Source: DASRFA01 sp035651755
Lineage (GTDB): Bacteria > Desulfobacterota > Binatia > UBA12015
Length of the DNA: 64,000 nucleotides
Direction: 5' to 3'
Assembly: GCA_035651755.1 (NCBI GenBank)
Contig: DASRFA010000029.1
Span: 33,587-97,586 of the forward strand
The position numbers and the translations under genes were made by a program. Under the pieces are notes generated by a model. It ran no database searches, was not told the DNA's origin, and saw only the letters and a program-made list of their open reading frames with translations. Shown in pieces: positions 26,454 to 35,428 of the stretch; within the stretch, counting starts at the first letter, position 1, and every line of letters starts with the position of its first letter.

Positions 26454-27878
26454 ATGCGGGTCGAGCAGGCGGGCGACGGGGAACGGGTCGGGATGGCCGA
26501 GAATCGCGGACTGGAGGCGAGCGCCGCATCGACGCGGCCACCGCGGGCGGCGCGGCCGGCGCAGACGGTTGCCGGGCACGCCGCGGGCGCGGACGCCGAC
26601 GCCGGCGGGGTGCGCGCGCTGTCGCCGCTCGCGCTCCTCGCCGGCATGTCCGGCAACCTGATGGAGTGGTACGACTTCGCGCTCTACGGCGTCCTCGCCG
26701 GAACGCTCGGCGAGCTGTTCTTCCCGCGCGCTGGACGGCTGCTCGCGCTGCTGTCCGTCTTCGGGGTGTTCGCCGCGGGCTACGTCATGCGGCTCGCGGG
26801 CGGCGCCGCGTTCGGCCACCTCGCGGATGGCCTCGGGCGGCGCCGCGCGCTGCTGCTCTCCGCGGCGGTGATGGCGGTCGCGACGTCGCTCGTGGGCTGC
26901 CTGCCGACGTACGCCACGGTGGGCGCGGCCGCCCCGGTCCTGTTCACGGTGTTCCGCCTGCTGCAGGGCCTCTCGGTCGGCGGCGAGTTCACGACCTCGA
27001 TCTCGTACCTGATGGAGCACGCGCCGCCCGGCCGCCGTGCGCTGCAGGCGAGCTTCGCCTCGGCGACCGCCGGCGCCGGCATTCTTCTCGGGTCGGCCGC
27101 GGGCAACGGGCTCTTCGCGGTCTTCACGACCGACGAGATCCAGCAGTGGGCATGGCGCATCCCGTTCCTGCTGTCCGTCCCGCTCGGCGTGTCGCTCGCC
27201 GTGCTGCGCTCGACGCTGCCCGAGGACGGGCCTCCGCCCGGGGAGGCGAGCCCACCGCGGGCGCACGGGGGGTCGCCGGTCTGGCGCGTGTTCCGCGAGC
27301 ACCCGGGAGAGATCGTCCGCGGCGCCCTCATGGGGTGGGGCCCGAACGCGGCCTTCTACACGATCGCGGTGTTCCTCGGCTCGTTCCTGTCGACCGAGCA
27401 CCTCCTCACGCAGCGCACCGCCCTCGGCCTCCAGACTGCGGCGATCGGGCTCATGGTCGCGCTCACGCCGGTCGCAGGACACCTCGCGGATCGCATCGGG
27501 CGGAAGCCGATGGTGCTCTTCGGCACCATCGCGACCGTCGCACTCGTGTGGCCGATGTTCGCGATCCTGCAGGACGGCGACCCGACGAACGACCTCTTCG
27601 CCGAGCTCGTGTTCTCGGTCGTCATCGTCGCCGCGCTGTCGCCGTACCAGGCGTGGCTCGCCGAGAGCTTCCCGCGTGCCCTGCGCGCGAGCGGCCTCGG
27701 CGTCGCCTACAACGGCGCGGCCGGAATCCTCGGCGGGACGACGCCGCTCGCGTGCGCGACGCTGGTCGAGCTGACGGGCAGCCGGCTCGCTCCGTCGGCG
27801 TGGGTCGCGGTGGCGGCGCTCGTGAGCGCGGCGATGGCGGCGCGCACCGAGGAGACCGGCTTCAAGCCGCTGAGCTGA
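26454..27878 (+). CDS. MFS transporter, metabolite:H+ symporter (MHS) type
   Basis: 474 residues with about 12 hydrophobic segments. GNLMEWYDFALYG near residue 66, the loop 2-3 motif GHLADGLGRRRAL, and PTYATVG / GRRALQASFASATAGAGILL are hallmarks of the MHS family (ProP, KgtP, ShiA), which import organic acids or betaines with protons. The N-terminal 55 residues are Ala/Arg-rich and may be over-called; an ATG at 26493 is an alternative. The 3' end overlaps the convergent DAHP synthase gene by 17 nt. The substrate is unknown and may be the acid consumed by the preceding enzymes. Confidence 0.9.
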   Translation: MRVEQAGDGERVGMAENRGLEASAASTRPPRAARPAQTVAGHAAGADADAGGVRALSPLALLAGMSGNLMEWYDFALYGVLAGTLGELFFPRAGRLLALLSVFGVFAAGYVMRLAGGAAFGHLADGLGRRRALLLSAAVMAVATSLVGCLPTYATVGAAAPVLFTVFRLLQGLSVGGEFTTSISYLMEHAPPGRRALQASFASATAGAGILLGSAAGNGLFAVFTTDEIQQWAWRIPFLLSVPLGVSLAVLRSTLPEDGPPPGEASPPRAHGGSPVWRVFREHPGEIVRGALMGWGPNAAFYTIAVFLGSFLSTEHLLTQRTALGLQTAAIGLMVALTPVAGHLADRIGRKPMVLFGTIATVALVWPMFAILQDGDPTNDLFAELVFSVVIVAALSPYQAWLAESFPRALRASGLGVAYNGAAGILGGTTPLACATLVELTGSRLAPSAWVAVAALVSAAMAARTEETGFKPLS

Positions 27879-28986
27879 TCGCGCGGCGCGCGGCGTCGCG
27901 CCGCTTCAAGTAGCACTCGCGCGCGATGCCGATGTCCGTCAAGTAGGGCTCGAGCTCTTCCAGCGTGAGCGCCTGCGGTCCGTCGCAGAGGGCCTTGGCG
28001 GGGTTCGGGTGGAAGTCGACGAGCACCATGTTCGCACCCGTGACGACGCCCTGCGCGGTCGCGTGGTGGATGTCCGTCAGGCCGTCGGGCGCGGGCTCCT
28101 TCCGGCCGACCGAGTGCGACGGATCGATGCAGACGGGGAGGCGCGTGAGCCGCTTCACGACCGGGACGTGCGCGAAGTCGACGAAGTTCCGGTGCGGGTC
28201 GCCGAGGTTCGTCTTCATGCCGCGCAGGCAGAGGATGATGCGCCGGTTGCCCTCGCTCGCGACGTACTCGCACGCGTTCAGCGACTCCTCGAGCGTGATC
28301 CCCATGCCGCGCTTGAAGAGCACCGGGAAGCGGTTCTGCTGGCCGACGAACTTGAGCAGCTCGAAGTTCTGGGCGTTCCGCGTCCCGATCTGGAGCATGA
28401 CGCCGGTCGGCGAGCCGGCCGCGTCGAGCGCCGAGTTGATCTCGTCGATCTGCGACTCGTGCGTCACCTCCATCGCGACGACGCGGACTCCGTGCTTGCC
28501 GGCGGACTCGAAGACCCAGGGCAGGCACGACCGCCCGAGGCCCTGGAAGTCGTACGGGCTCGTGCGCGGCTTGTAGGCGCCCATGCGGGCGGTCGCGATG
28601 TTGACGCGGGAGAGCGCACGGAACATCGCATCGACGTTCTCGATCGTGTCGACGGCGCAGAGCCCCGGGACGACGTGCAGTCCCTCCTGATCGAAGGTGA
28701 GGCCCTGGTACGTGAACCCGACGCTGTCCACCTGGCCGCGGTGTCGCCCGATGATGCGGTACTTCTCGGAGACCCGGACGACGCGCTCGACCGCCTCCAG
28801 TTCCTCGAAGGGCTCGGCCGGCACCGTCGTCGTGGAGCCGATCAAGTACACCTCGATGAGCGAGCGGGTGGCACCGGTCACCTCGTGGACCTTCGAGGTG
28901 ACGCCGGGATAGCGCCCGGCGAGCTCGACGACCGCTCGCACTGCGTCGGAGTCGCGCGGGGTGTCGGGCTTCAGGATCACGATCAC
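27862..28986 (-). CDS. aroF: 3-deoxy-7-phosphoheptulonate synthase (type I-beta)
   Basis: 374 residues. The GTG at 28986 begins VIVILKPDTPRD, the ferredoxin-like N-terminal regulatory domain (about 80 residues) that marks the I-beta/Thermotoga type. The barrel follows, with YKPRTSPYDFQGLG, MLQIGTRNAQN, PVLFKRGMG and PVCIDPSHSVGRKE. It condenses phosphoenolpyruvate and erythrose 4-phosphate in the first step of the shikimate pathway. No ribosome binding site is evident, and a GTG at 28980 is also possible. The gene is isolated from other aro genes and overlaps the convergent transporter at its 3' end. Confidence 0.93.
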   Translation of the reverse strand: MIVILKPDTPRDSDAVRAVVELAGRYPGVTSKVHEVTGATRSLIEVYLIGSTTTVPAEPFEELEAVERVVRVSEKYRIIGRHRGQVDSVGFTYQGLTFDQEGLHVVPGLCAVDTIENVDAMFRALSRVNIATARMGAYKPRTSPYDFQGLGRSCLPWVFESAGKHGVRVVAMEVTHESQIDEINSALDAAGSPTGVMLQIGTRNAQNFELLKFVGQQNRFPVLFKRGMGITLEESLNACEYVASEGNRRIILCLRGMKTNLGDPHRNFVDFAHVPVVKRLTRLPVCIDPSHSVGRKEPAPDGLTDIHHATAQGVVTGANMVLVDFHPNPAKALCDGPQALTLEELEPYLTDIGIARECYLKRRDAARRAISSAA

Positions 28987-29110
28987 GTTCGCCGTGTTAG
29001 CAGCCTGCCGGGGCGCCGCAACGCACCTTTTCCGCCGTCGGCGCCCGAAGCCGCGCTCCGGGTGGAAGCTGGACAATCCACGACCCGCGTCGTCTAGTGC
29101 ACAGGGCGCC

Positions 29111-29743
29111 ATGGCCGGATCCAACGTCATCCCGCTCCGCCGCCGAGCCCCCGCGGACGCACCCCCGGACCTCGCGCGCCTCGCCCAGCGAGCGGCCGTC
29201 AGCGCGGGCGACCTCCGCGTCCTCGTCGAGACGCTGGAGGCCGAGCCGCGGCTCCGCGCGCTCGCGACGCGCCTCGCGCGCGGGCTCGCCGTGCACGGCC
29301 CGGAGGACCTCCTCCAGAACACGCTCGAGAGGGTCGTCCGCGGCCTCGCGTCCTATCGCGCGACCGGCGACTTCCTCGGCTGGGTCATGCGCATCATGCG
29401 GAACGCCCACGTCGAGATCGTGCGCCGGGAGGCGCGCGCGCGGACGCGCGCCCTCGGCGGCGGCGTCTGGGTCGAGTCCGACGACGGCGAGAGCGACGAT
29501 CCGGCCGACGCGCTCGGAGAGCGCCAGGTCCGGGAGCGGGTGCTCGACGCGTGGCGGCACACATCGCACGATTCCGACGTCCGGCTCTTCTGGGACCGGG
29601 TCTACGTCGGCCTCTCCGTCGAGCAGCTGATGCGCCGCACCGGACGCCCGCGCAGCACGGTCTACCTGATGCTCCAGCGCGGCGGCCGGAAGCTCGCGAC
29701 CGAGCTGCGGCGCCTCCTCGGCGACCGCACGGAGGGGTCGTGA
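29111..29743 (+). CDS. ECF sigma-70 family RNA polymerase sigma factor
   Basis: 210 residues from the ATG at 29111. Sigma region 2 is seen in HGPEDLLQNTLERVVRGLAS and LGWVMRIMRNAHVEIVRR. Region 4 is more divergent (GLSVEQLMRRTGRPRSTVYL). The gene overlaps the anti-sigma gene by GTGA. A possible autoregulated promoter (GGAAGC at 29064-29069 and CGTC at 29088-29091, 18-nt spacer) lies upstream. It belongs to a three-gene unit of sigma, zinc-type anti-sigma and a secreted protein. Confidence 0.8.
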   Translation: MAGSNVIPLRRRAPADAPPDLARLAQRAAVSAGDLRVLVETLEAEPRLRALATRLARGLAVHGPEDLLQNTLERVVRGLASYRATGDFLGWVMRIMRNAHVEIVRREARARTRALGGGVWVESDDGESDDPADALGERQVRERVLDAWRHTSHDSDVRLFWDRVYVGLSVEQLMRRTGRPRSTVYLMLQRGGRKLATELRRLLGDRTEGS

Positions 29744-30297
29744 GGCGCCTCCGCACGAGATCGTCCGAGCGCGGGCTCTTGCGCTCGCGGGGCGGAGCGC
29801 GACGGGGCGGCGCGCGCGACTTCGCGTGCATCGATCCGGTCGTCGGCGAGCGGCTCGCGCTCCTGTCCGCCGGCCTCGTCGACGGAGCGGAGGCGAAGCT
29901 CCTGACGGCGCACGTCGCCGCGTGTCACGCGTGCGCCGACGACGCGCGCGTCCTCGACGCGCTGGTGTCGGCGGCGAGATCGCTGCCGGACGAAGCCGCC
30001 GAGCCTGCGGTCGTGGCCCACGACGACGGCGGCGGAGCTCGGCGCTCGGCGACCCTCCTCGGGCGGCCGTCGACGATCGTCGCGGTCGCGGGCTTCGTCG
30101 CGGCGATCGCGCTCGTCGTGGGATGGCAGCGCGCGCGCGACGGCGTGCTGGTCGCGGAGATCCGCGCGCTGCGCGCGCAGATCGCGCAGGTCGAGCACGA
30201 GACGCGGATGCCCGTTTCCGCGGGCGGCGAGCCGAGCGACCGCCAGCCGGTCATCCCGATCGCGAACGTCCGCTTCCCGAGCCCGCCGAACCTCTGA
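29740..30297 (+). CDS. Anti-sigma factor with zinc-binding HxxxCxxC motif and one TM span
   Basis: 185 residues with a GTG start at 29740 inside the sigma stop. The N-terminal part has HVAACHAC (HxxxCxxC), the ZAS zinc motif of anti-sigma factors. A single transmembrane helix follows (TIVAVAGFVAAIALVVGW, around residue 118) and then a coiled-coil-like segment (EIRALRAQIAQVEHE) and an extracytoplasmic tail. It would hold the partner sigma factor at the membrane until a signal arrives. Its stop and the next ATG share bases (TGATG). Confidence 0.82.
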   Translation: MRRLRTRSSERGLLRSRGGARRGGARDFACIDPVVGERLALLSAGLVDGAEAKLLTAHVAACHACADDARVLDALVSAARSLPDEAAEPAVVAHDDGGGARRSATLLGRPSTIVAVAGFVAAIALVVGWQRARDGVLVAEIRALRAQIAQVEHETRMPVSAGGEPSDRQPVIPIANVRFPSPPNL

Positions 30298-31010
30298 TGC
30301 GTCGCTCGCGCGGCGGCGGTACGGCGCTCGCGGTGGCCGTGCTCGGGACGTGGGCCGCCGTGGCGGTTCCGCGCGCGGTCGCGGAGGAGGTCCTGTACGC
30401 GCACAGCGTGTCGACGAGCCGAACGCTCGTCGACTGGAGGTCGTACTTCAGCGGCGACATGCGCGAGCTCACGACGCGCTCGGAGTCGACCACGGTCTAC
30501 GACCGGAAGGACAACCCGCCCGTTCGCGTCGGCGGCGTCGACCTCGACCCGACCCGCGCGAGCCCGATCGAGTCGACGAGCAGCGTGCGCTACGTCGCGC
30601 GCGCGAGCGATCCGGACTTCGGCACGATCCGGGTGGAGTCGCACGCGCGCACCGCGACGGGCGACGTCATCGACGTCGGCTACAGCTTCAAGGAGCCGCA
30701 GCCGCGCCCGCCGCTCGCCGTCGGTCCGATCGACGGTCAGGAGATCGCGATCCCGCCGCGCGAGCAGCGGATCGGAGGGCGGACGTTGGTCTTCCGCGCG
30801 ACCACGCGGACGGTCGCGATCGACGCGATCCTGGTCGCGCCGTCGTTCCTGGAGCTCATCGCCGGCGGCCAGGTCCGCGAGGTGCGGGATCCGGGCGCGC
30901 ACATGGCCGAGGGATCGCTGCGGGTCGTGTCCGCGACGGGCGAGGCGATCGGGTACTACGCCGGCGACATCCGCACGTCGCACGGCACGGAGTGGGTGGC
31001 GCCGCGCTGA
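30297..31010 (+). CDS. Secreted protein of unknown function, third gene of sigma/anti-sigma operon
   Basis: 237 residues. A signal peptide (LAVAVLGTWAAVAVPRAVAE) precedes a beta-rich mature domain without cysteines. No domain is recognised. Position and overlapping start (TGATG at 30295-30299) tie it to the ECF sigma and anti-sigma genes, so it may sense an envelope signal or modulate the anti-sigma factor in the periplasm, as in other three-component ECF systems. That role is inferred only from context. Confidence 0.65.
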   Translation: MRRSRGGGTALAVAVLGTWAAVAVPRAVAEEVLYAHSVSTSRTLVDWRSYFSGDMRELTTRSESTTVYDRKDNPPVRVGGVDLDPTRASPIESTSSVRYVARASDPDFGTIRVESHARTATGDVIDVGYSFKEPQPRPPLAVGPIDGQEIAIPPREQRIGGRTLVFRATTRTVAIDAILVAPSFLELIAGGQVREVRDPGAHMAEGSLRVVSATGEAIGYYAGDIRTSHGTEWVAPR

Positions 31011-31034
31011 TCGCGGCCGCGCCGAGCGCGCCGC

Positions 31035-31484
31035 TCAGCGGGCGGGCGTGCTCGCGAGCCGACCGAGGTCGACGCGGTCGCCCTCGGTCAACCCGGCCCG
31101 CTCGCTGAACCCGCCCTCCACCTCGAGCACGTAGCGGACCGGCTCTCCGCTCGGGAGGCCGCGCTCCGAGAACGGCTCGGTCTTGCGGTGGATGCGGACG
31201 ATCCGGCCGTCGTCCGCGATGAAGACGATGTCGAGCGAGATCCGGGTGTTCTTCATCCAGAACGACTGCGGCTCGCTCCGCGGGAAGACGAAGAGCATCC
31301 CCGCGTCCGGGGCGAGGCGGTCGCGGTACATGAGACCGAGCTCGCGCGCCTGCGGCGTCGCCGCGACCTCGACCGTGACCTCGATCGGCTTCCCGGCGTG
31401 CGGGCGGACGACGACCGTGTCGGCGTTCGCCTCGCGGCACGCCGATGCCGCGAGCAGGACGATCGCGAGCGCGACCGCGGCCAC
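31035..31484 (-). CDS. DUF192 family secreted protein
   Basis: 149 residues from a GTG at 31484. The start is uncertain because the frame is open further upstream. A hydrophobic leader ends in a possible lipobox (LLAASAC). The DUF192 core is clear: RELGLMYRDRLAPDAGMLFV, FWMKNTRISLDIVFI, and the end VLEVEGGFSERAGLTEGDRV. The biochemical function of this family is not established. It lies 47 nt downstream of the membrane Fe-S oxidoreductase on the same strand and may be co-transcribed with it. Confidence 0.82.
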   Translation of the reverse strand: MAAVALAIVLLAASACREANADTVVVRPHAGKPIEVTVEVAATPQARELGLMYRDRLAPDAGMLFVFPRSEPQSFWMKNTRISLDIVFIADDGRIVRIHRKTEPFSERGLPSGEPVRYVLEVEGGFSERAGLTEGDRVDLGRLASTPAR

Positions 31485-31531
31485 GCGCCCGGCGGTGCGC
31501 GCGCGGCCCGGTGCGGCGGCGGGCGCGCGGC

Positions 31532-33814
31532 TCAGGCGAGCGACTCCGCCACGAGCTCGACGACGTCCTTCACCTGCACGTCTTCCTCGAGGCCCTTCGC
31601 CTTCGCGGCGTCGCCGATCATGGTCGTGCAGAACGGGCACGCGACCGCGACCGTGTCGGGCGCGGCGCCGAGGAGCTGGTCCATCCGCGTCACATTGATG
31701 CGCGGCGTGCCGTGCTCCTCTTCCTTCCAGAACTGACCGCCGCCCGCGCCGCAGCAGAACGTCCGCCGTCGCGAGTTGGCGACGTCCTCGCGCCGCATGC
31801 CGGGGATCGCGTCGAGGATCGCGCGCGGGGCGTCGTGCACGTTGTTGTGGCGCGCGAGGTAGCAGGGGTCGTGCAGGACGAGCTTCTTCCGCACGAAGTC
31901 CTTCGAGAGCTTGATGCGTCCCGCCCCCAGGAGGCTCTCGATGAACTGTGCGGTGTGGACGACCGTGAACTTGCCGCCGAGGTCGGGGTACTCGTTCTTG
32001 ATCGTGTTGAAGCAGTGCGGGCACTGCGTGACGATCTTGTCGAACTTGTAGCGGTTCAGCGTGTCGACGTTCATCTGCGCGAGCGTGAAGTACAGGTACT
32101 CGTTGCCGAGACGCCGCGCGGGCTCGCCGGTGCACTGCTCCTCCATCCCGAGGATCGCGAACTTGACGCCGGCCGCCTTCATGATCTTGACGAGGGCGCG
32201 GCTCGTCTTCTGGTTGCGATCGTCGAACGATCCGGCGCAGCCGACCCAGTAGAGCACCTCGACGCGCTCGTCCTCGCCGAGCTCCGCCATCTGCGGCACG
32301 TCGAGCCCTTCCGCCCACGCGGCGCGCGTATCGGCGGCGATGCCCCACGGGTTCGACTGCGTCTCGGTGCCCTTGAACGACTTCGCGAGGTCGCTCGGGA
32401 AGTCGCTCCGGACGAGCACCGTGTGTCGCCGCATGTCGACGATGCGCTGGATGTGCTCGATCGCGACCGGGCACCCCTCCTCGCACCAGCCGCAGGTGGT
32501 GCAGCCCCAGATCGTCGGCTGGGTCGCGACCTCGTCGATCATGTCCGCGCGCGCGAGCCAGGCGACGTCGCGTCCCGAGCCGTCGAGGAGCTCGGGCACC
32601 GGCGGGGCGTCGGCGAGCGCGAGGTCGCCGCCGGTCGCGACGCTTTCGGGGCCGTCCGCTGCCGCAGCGGCGCCGAGGCTCGCCGGAGCGGCGGTCGCGG
32701 CAACGGCTCCCGCCTCGGCGCTGCCGTTCACGGAGCCGAACTTCGCGAGCTGCGCGAAGAGGAAGGAGCTCTTCGCGGCGAGGTGCTCGCGCTGCACGAT
32801 CACGAGGTGCTTCGGGTTGAGCGCCTTCTGCGTGTTGACGGTCGGGCAGTTGAGCGTGCAGCGCCCGCACTCGAGGCACGCCGCCATGTCGAGGAGCTGC
32901 TTCCAGGTGTACTCCTCGACCTTCTCGACGCCGAAGGTCTCCGCGGTCTCGAAGTCGGTGATCGGGCGGGCGCGGTAGCCGCTCTCGTACCCGTGTCCGA
33001 GCGGCTTGAAGAAGATGTTGATGGGCCCGATGAACATGTGGCGGAGCTTCGTCGAGGTCATCGAGTAGAGGAACGACAGCACGATCAGGAGGTGCACCCA
33101 CCAGATCGCGTAGTGCGTTCCGACACCGGCGCCGAGCGCGCGGAAGCCGTCGGCGAAGAGGGGCCCGATGAACGCGAGGCCGTCCGAGCTCCGCGGCTCG
33201 GCCACGATTCGCGATCCCTCGAGCAGGAACCCGGTGAGCCCGATCAGCCAGAGCATCACGAGCGGGAAGCCGTAGCCCGACTCGTTCTCGAAGCTCGACG
33301 CCATCTTGTCGGGCTGCGCGAGCGCGCGCGGCGGGTCCGCGTAACGCCGGTAGAGGAAGTACGTCGCCGACGCGATCAGCCCGACGCCGGCGAGGTCCAT
33401 CATCAGCTTGTACGCGCCGTAGAACGCGCCGTAGTAGAAGTTGAGCGGCGTGTCCTCCTCGACGGTGATGAGCGACGTCCCGATGAAGAGGACGAGGAAC
33501 GACACGAAGAGCACCTGGTGCGCGACGCCGGACGGCTCCTCGCGCACGACGCGGCCCTGCCCGAAGCCCTCGAAGAGCGCGCGCGCGAGGCGCCGCGGGA
33601 TCTGATCGAAGCGGTTCTCCGGCTGCCCGAGCCGGACGATGCGGTACCAGCGCCAGAGCGGATACAGGATCGAGGCGCCCCAGAGCGCGAAGAGCAGAAA
33701 CGCGACGCCGATGCGGAAGAGCCCGAACGGATTCAAGAAAGACCAGTGGAACGCATCGGGCGCGTTCCACAGGATCTGTCGGGTCTCCTCGTTCGCGGCG
33801 TGCTCGGGGTGCAT
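31532..33814 (-). CDS. Membrane Fe-S oxidoreductase, ETF:quinone (HdrD/EMO-like)
   Basis: 760 residues from the ATG at 33814 (GGA about 9 nt upstream). Six hydrophobic spans (about residues 30-260) form a cytochrome-b-like membrane domain with several His residues. Two [4Fe-4S] motifs follow, CLECGRCTLNCP (313-324) and CTTCGWCEEGCP, and then two CCG-type domains (CAGS to CPHC, and DPCYLARHN to CCGAGGG to CPFC) like heterodisulfide reductase subunit HdrD. A variable Ala-rich insertion separates the two ferredoxin-like sites. This architecture matches the ETF:(methyl)menaquinone oxidoreductase family. The etfBA genes lie 2.4 kb upstream on the same strand. Confidence 0.88.
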   Translation of the reverse strand: MHPEHAANEETRQILWNAPDAFHWSFLNPFGLFRIGVAFLLFALWGASILYPLWRWYRIVRLGQPENRFDQIPRRLARALFEGFGQGRVVREEPSGVAHQVLFVSFLVLFIGTSLITVEEDTPLNFYYGAFYGAYKLMMDLAGVGLIASATYFLYRRYADPPRALAQPDKMASSFENESGYGFPLVMLWLIGLTGFLLEGSRIVAEPRSSDGLAFIGPLFADGFRALGAGVGTHYAIWWVHLLIVLSFLYSMTSTKLRHMFIGPINIFFKPLGHGYESGYRARPITDFETAETFGVEKVEEYTWKQLLDMAACLECGRCTLNCPTVNTQKALNPKHLVIVQREHLAAKSSFLFAQLAKFGSVNGSAEAGAVAATAAPASLGAAAAADGPESVATGGDLALADAPPVPELLDGSGRDVAWLARADMIDEVATQPTIWGCTTCGWCEEGCPVAIEHIQRIVDMRRHTVLVRSDFPSDLAKSFKGTETQSNPWGIAADTRAAWAEGLDVPQMAELGEDERVEVLYWVGCAGSFDDRNQKTSRALVKIMKAAGVKFAILGMEEQCTGEPARRLGNEYLYFTLAQMNVDTLNRYKFDKIVTQCPHCFNTIKNEYPDLGGKFTVVHTAQFIESLLGAGRIKLSKDFVRKKLVLHDPCYLARHNNVHDAPRAILDAIPGMRREDVANSRRRTFCCGAGGGQFWKEEEHGTPRINVTRMDQLLGAAPDTVAVACPFCTTMIGDAAKAKGLEEDVQVKDVVELVAESLA

Positions 33815-33970
33815 GCCGGTTCCTGTACACAGAACACCGCGAAAAGGCACGGGTCGGCGGGCGGCCGCCGCGTCGCGCGACGCGGGTGGTTTGCTTTCAC
33901 GCGCACGCGGCGACGGGCGCGCGCGCCGATCGGGCTGCGCTGTCCGCGCGTGCAAGAACGCTCGGAGGGC

Positions 33971-35428
33971 TCAGACCGCGGCTGCAGCGCGCTGACCGGG
34001 CAGCGGCGCGACCGTCGCCTCTCCGGACGCCGGCGCGCCCGCTGCCCGGACCTCGATCAACTTGAGCTTGCCGCTCGTGCCGCCGTCGCGCGCGAGGTCG
34101 GCGACGAGCTCGACGGCGATCGGCGGCGCAACGGCGCCGGCGTTGGCGAGCTTCGCCGCGACGTCGTGCCGCACGCGCTGGACGAGCTGCTCGGGGTCCG
34201 CGCCCGGCTGCGGCACGACCCGCACCGTCAGCTCCCTTCCGTCGTAGACGACCTGGTACTGGCGCACCGCCTCGTTCGCGGCGAAGGGGCTCCGCACCGC
34301 GAGCGGATGCACCGCGATCGTGCCGCCGGAACGAGCCGGCAGCAGGAGCACGTCGTCGGCGCGTCCGTCGAGCGCGACGAGCCGGCGCAGCGTGCGACCG
34401 CACGCGCACGTCCCGGACTCGACGACGACCATGTCGGACAGCTCGTACCGGATGACGGGCTGGGTCCGGTTCCAGAGGTTCGTCACGAGCAGCTTCGCGC
34501 CGGGGCTGCCGTCGGGCACCGGGCGCCCGTCGGCGTCGACGTTCTCGATCGCGACGTAGTCCTCGAAGACGTGCCGTCCCGCGTGGTGCTCGCAGTCGAC
34601 CGCGGTGATTCCGGTCTCGGTCGTCGCGTACACGTCGAAGGGCCGCACGCCCCAGGCGGCGACGATGCGCTCCTCCATCTCGGGCGTCCGTACCTCGCTC
34701 GTCGTGGAGATGGTCTCGGGAGCGATGGAGAGGCGGCCCGCGAGCTGCTCGCCGGCGAGGAGGGCGAGCATCGAGGGGTAGCCGTTCAGCGAGGTCGGCT
34801 GGAATGCCTGCACGCCGGCGACGACGTCGGACAGCGGGCGACGCGCGTCGAAGCGGGCGACGCGGTGGAGGCCGACGTCCGTGGACGCGCCGAAGCGCGC
34901 CGACATGTGGAGCGGGCTCACGGTCGTGACGAGCGCGATCCGCCGGCGCGGCACGCGCGGCGAGGTGCCGACGAGCGCGGTGTAGCGGAAGAACGCGCCG
35001 AGGGCGGCCGTCCAGTCGGCGCGCGAGCAGAGGAACAGCCCCCGGCGCCCGGACGTGCCGCCGGTCGAGCAGACCTGGTACTCGCCGAGGTGGAGCGCGC
35101 CGCGCTCGATCGCCGGCAGAGCGGACTCGACCTCGGCGCGCCGGATCCGGCGATCGGTCGCCCAGTCGTCGAAGGCGTCCATGAGGAGCGGCTTGCCCGT
35201 CGTCGGGAGCGATGCGAGCGCGATCGGGCCGCGCAGGTCCACGCCGCGGTAGAGCTCGCGGTAGAGCGGCGAGCGCTCGGCGGCGAAGCGGACGACCTCG
35301 CCCAGCCGCTCTCCCTGGAGCGCGCGGAGAGCGGCCGGGGCGAGACGCTCGTGCGGTGCATCGGCGCGGGCGCGCCGCATCGCGGACATGACCTGCGGAA
35401 TCCGTCGCAGATGTGCTCGGACACTCAT
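33971..35428 (-). CDS. Phenylacetate-CoA ligase-like (PaaK family) protein
   Basis: 485 residues. The ATG at 35428 overlaps the TGA of the upstream TetR gene (ATGA). The adenylate-forming motif is YQVCSTGGTSGRRG, followed by YATTETGITAVDCEHHAG and RYELSDMVVVESGTCACGR. The latter is typical of PaaK-like enzymes and of the CoA-ligase-like proteins that pair with them. The C-terminal SGKLKLIEV holds the likely catalytic Lys. It activates a carboxylate, perhaps aromatic, with ATP and CoA. Regulation by the coupled TetR protein is likely. Confidence 0.85.
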   Translation of the reverse strand: MSVRAHLRRIPQVMSAMRRARADAPHERLAPAALRALQGERLGEVVRFAAERSPLYRELYRGVDLRGPIALASLPTTGKPLLMDAFDDWATDRRIRRAEVESALPAIERGALHLGEYQVCSTGGTSGRRGLFLCSRADWTAALGAFFRYTALVGTSPRVPRRRIALVTTVSPLHMSARFGASTDVGLHRVARFDARRPLSDVVAGVQAFQPTSLNGYPSMLALLAGEQLAGRLSIAPETISTTSEVRTPEMEERIVAAWGVRPFDVYATTETGITAVDCEHHAGRHVFEDYVAIENVDADGRPVPDGSPGAKLLVTNLWNRTQPVIRYELSDMVVVESGTCACGRTLRRLVALDGRADDVLLLPARSGGTIAVHPLAVRSPFAANEAVRQYQVVYDGRELTVRVVPQPGADPEQLVQRVRHDVAAKLANAGAVAPPIAVELVADLARDGGTSGKLKLIEVRAAGAPASGEATVAPLPGQRAAAAV

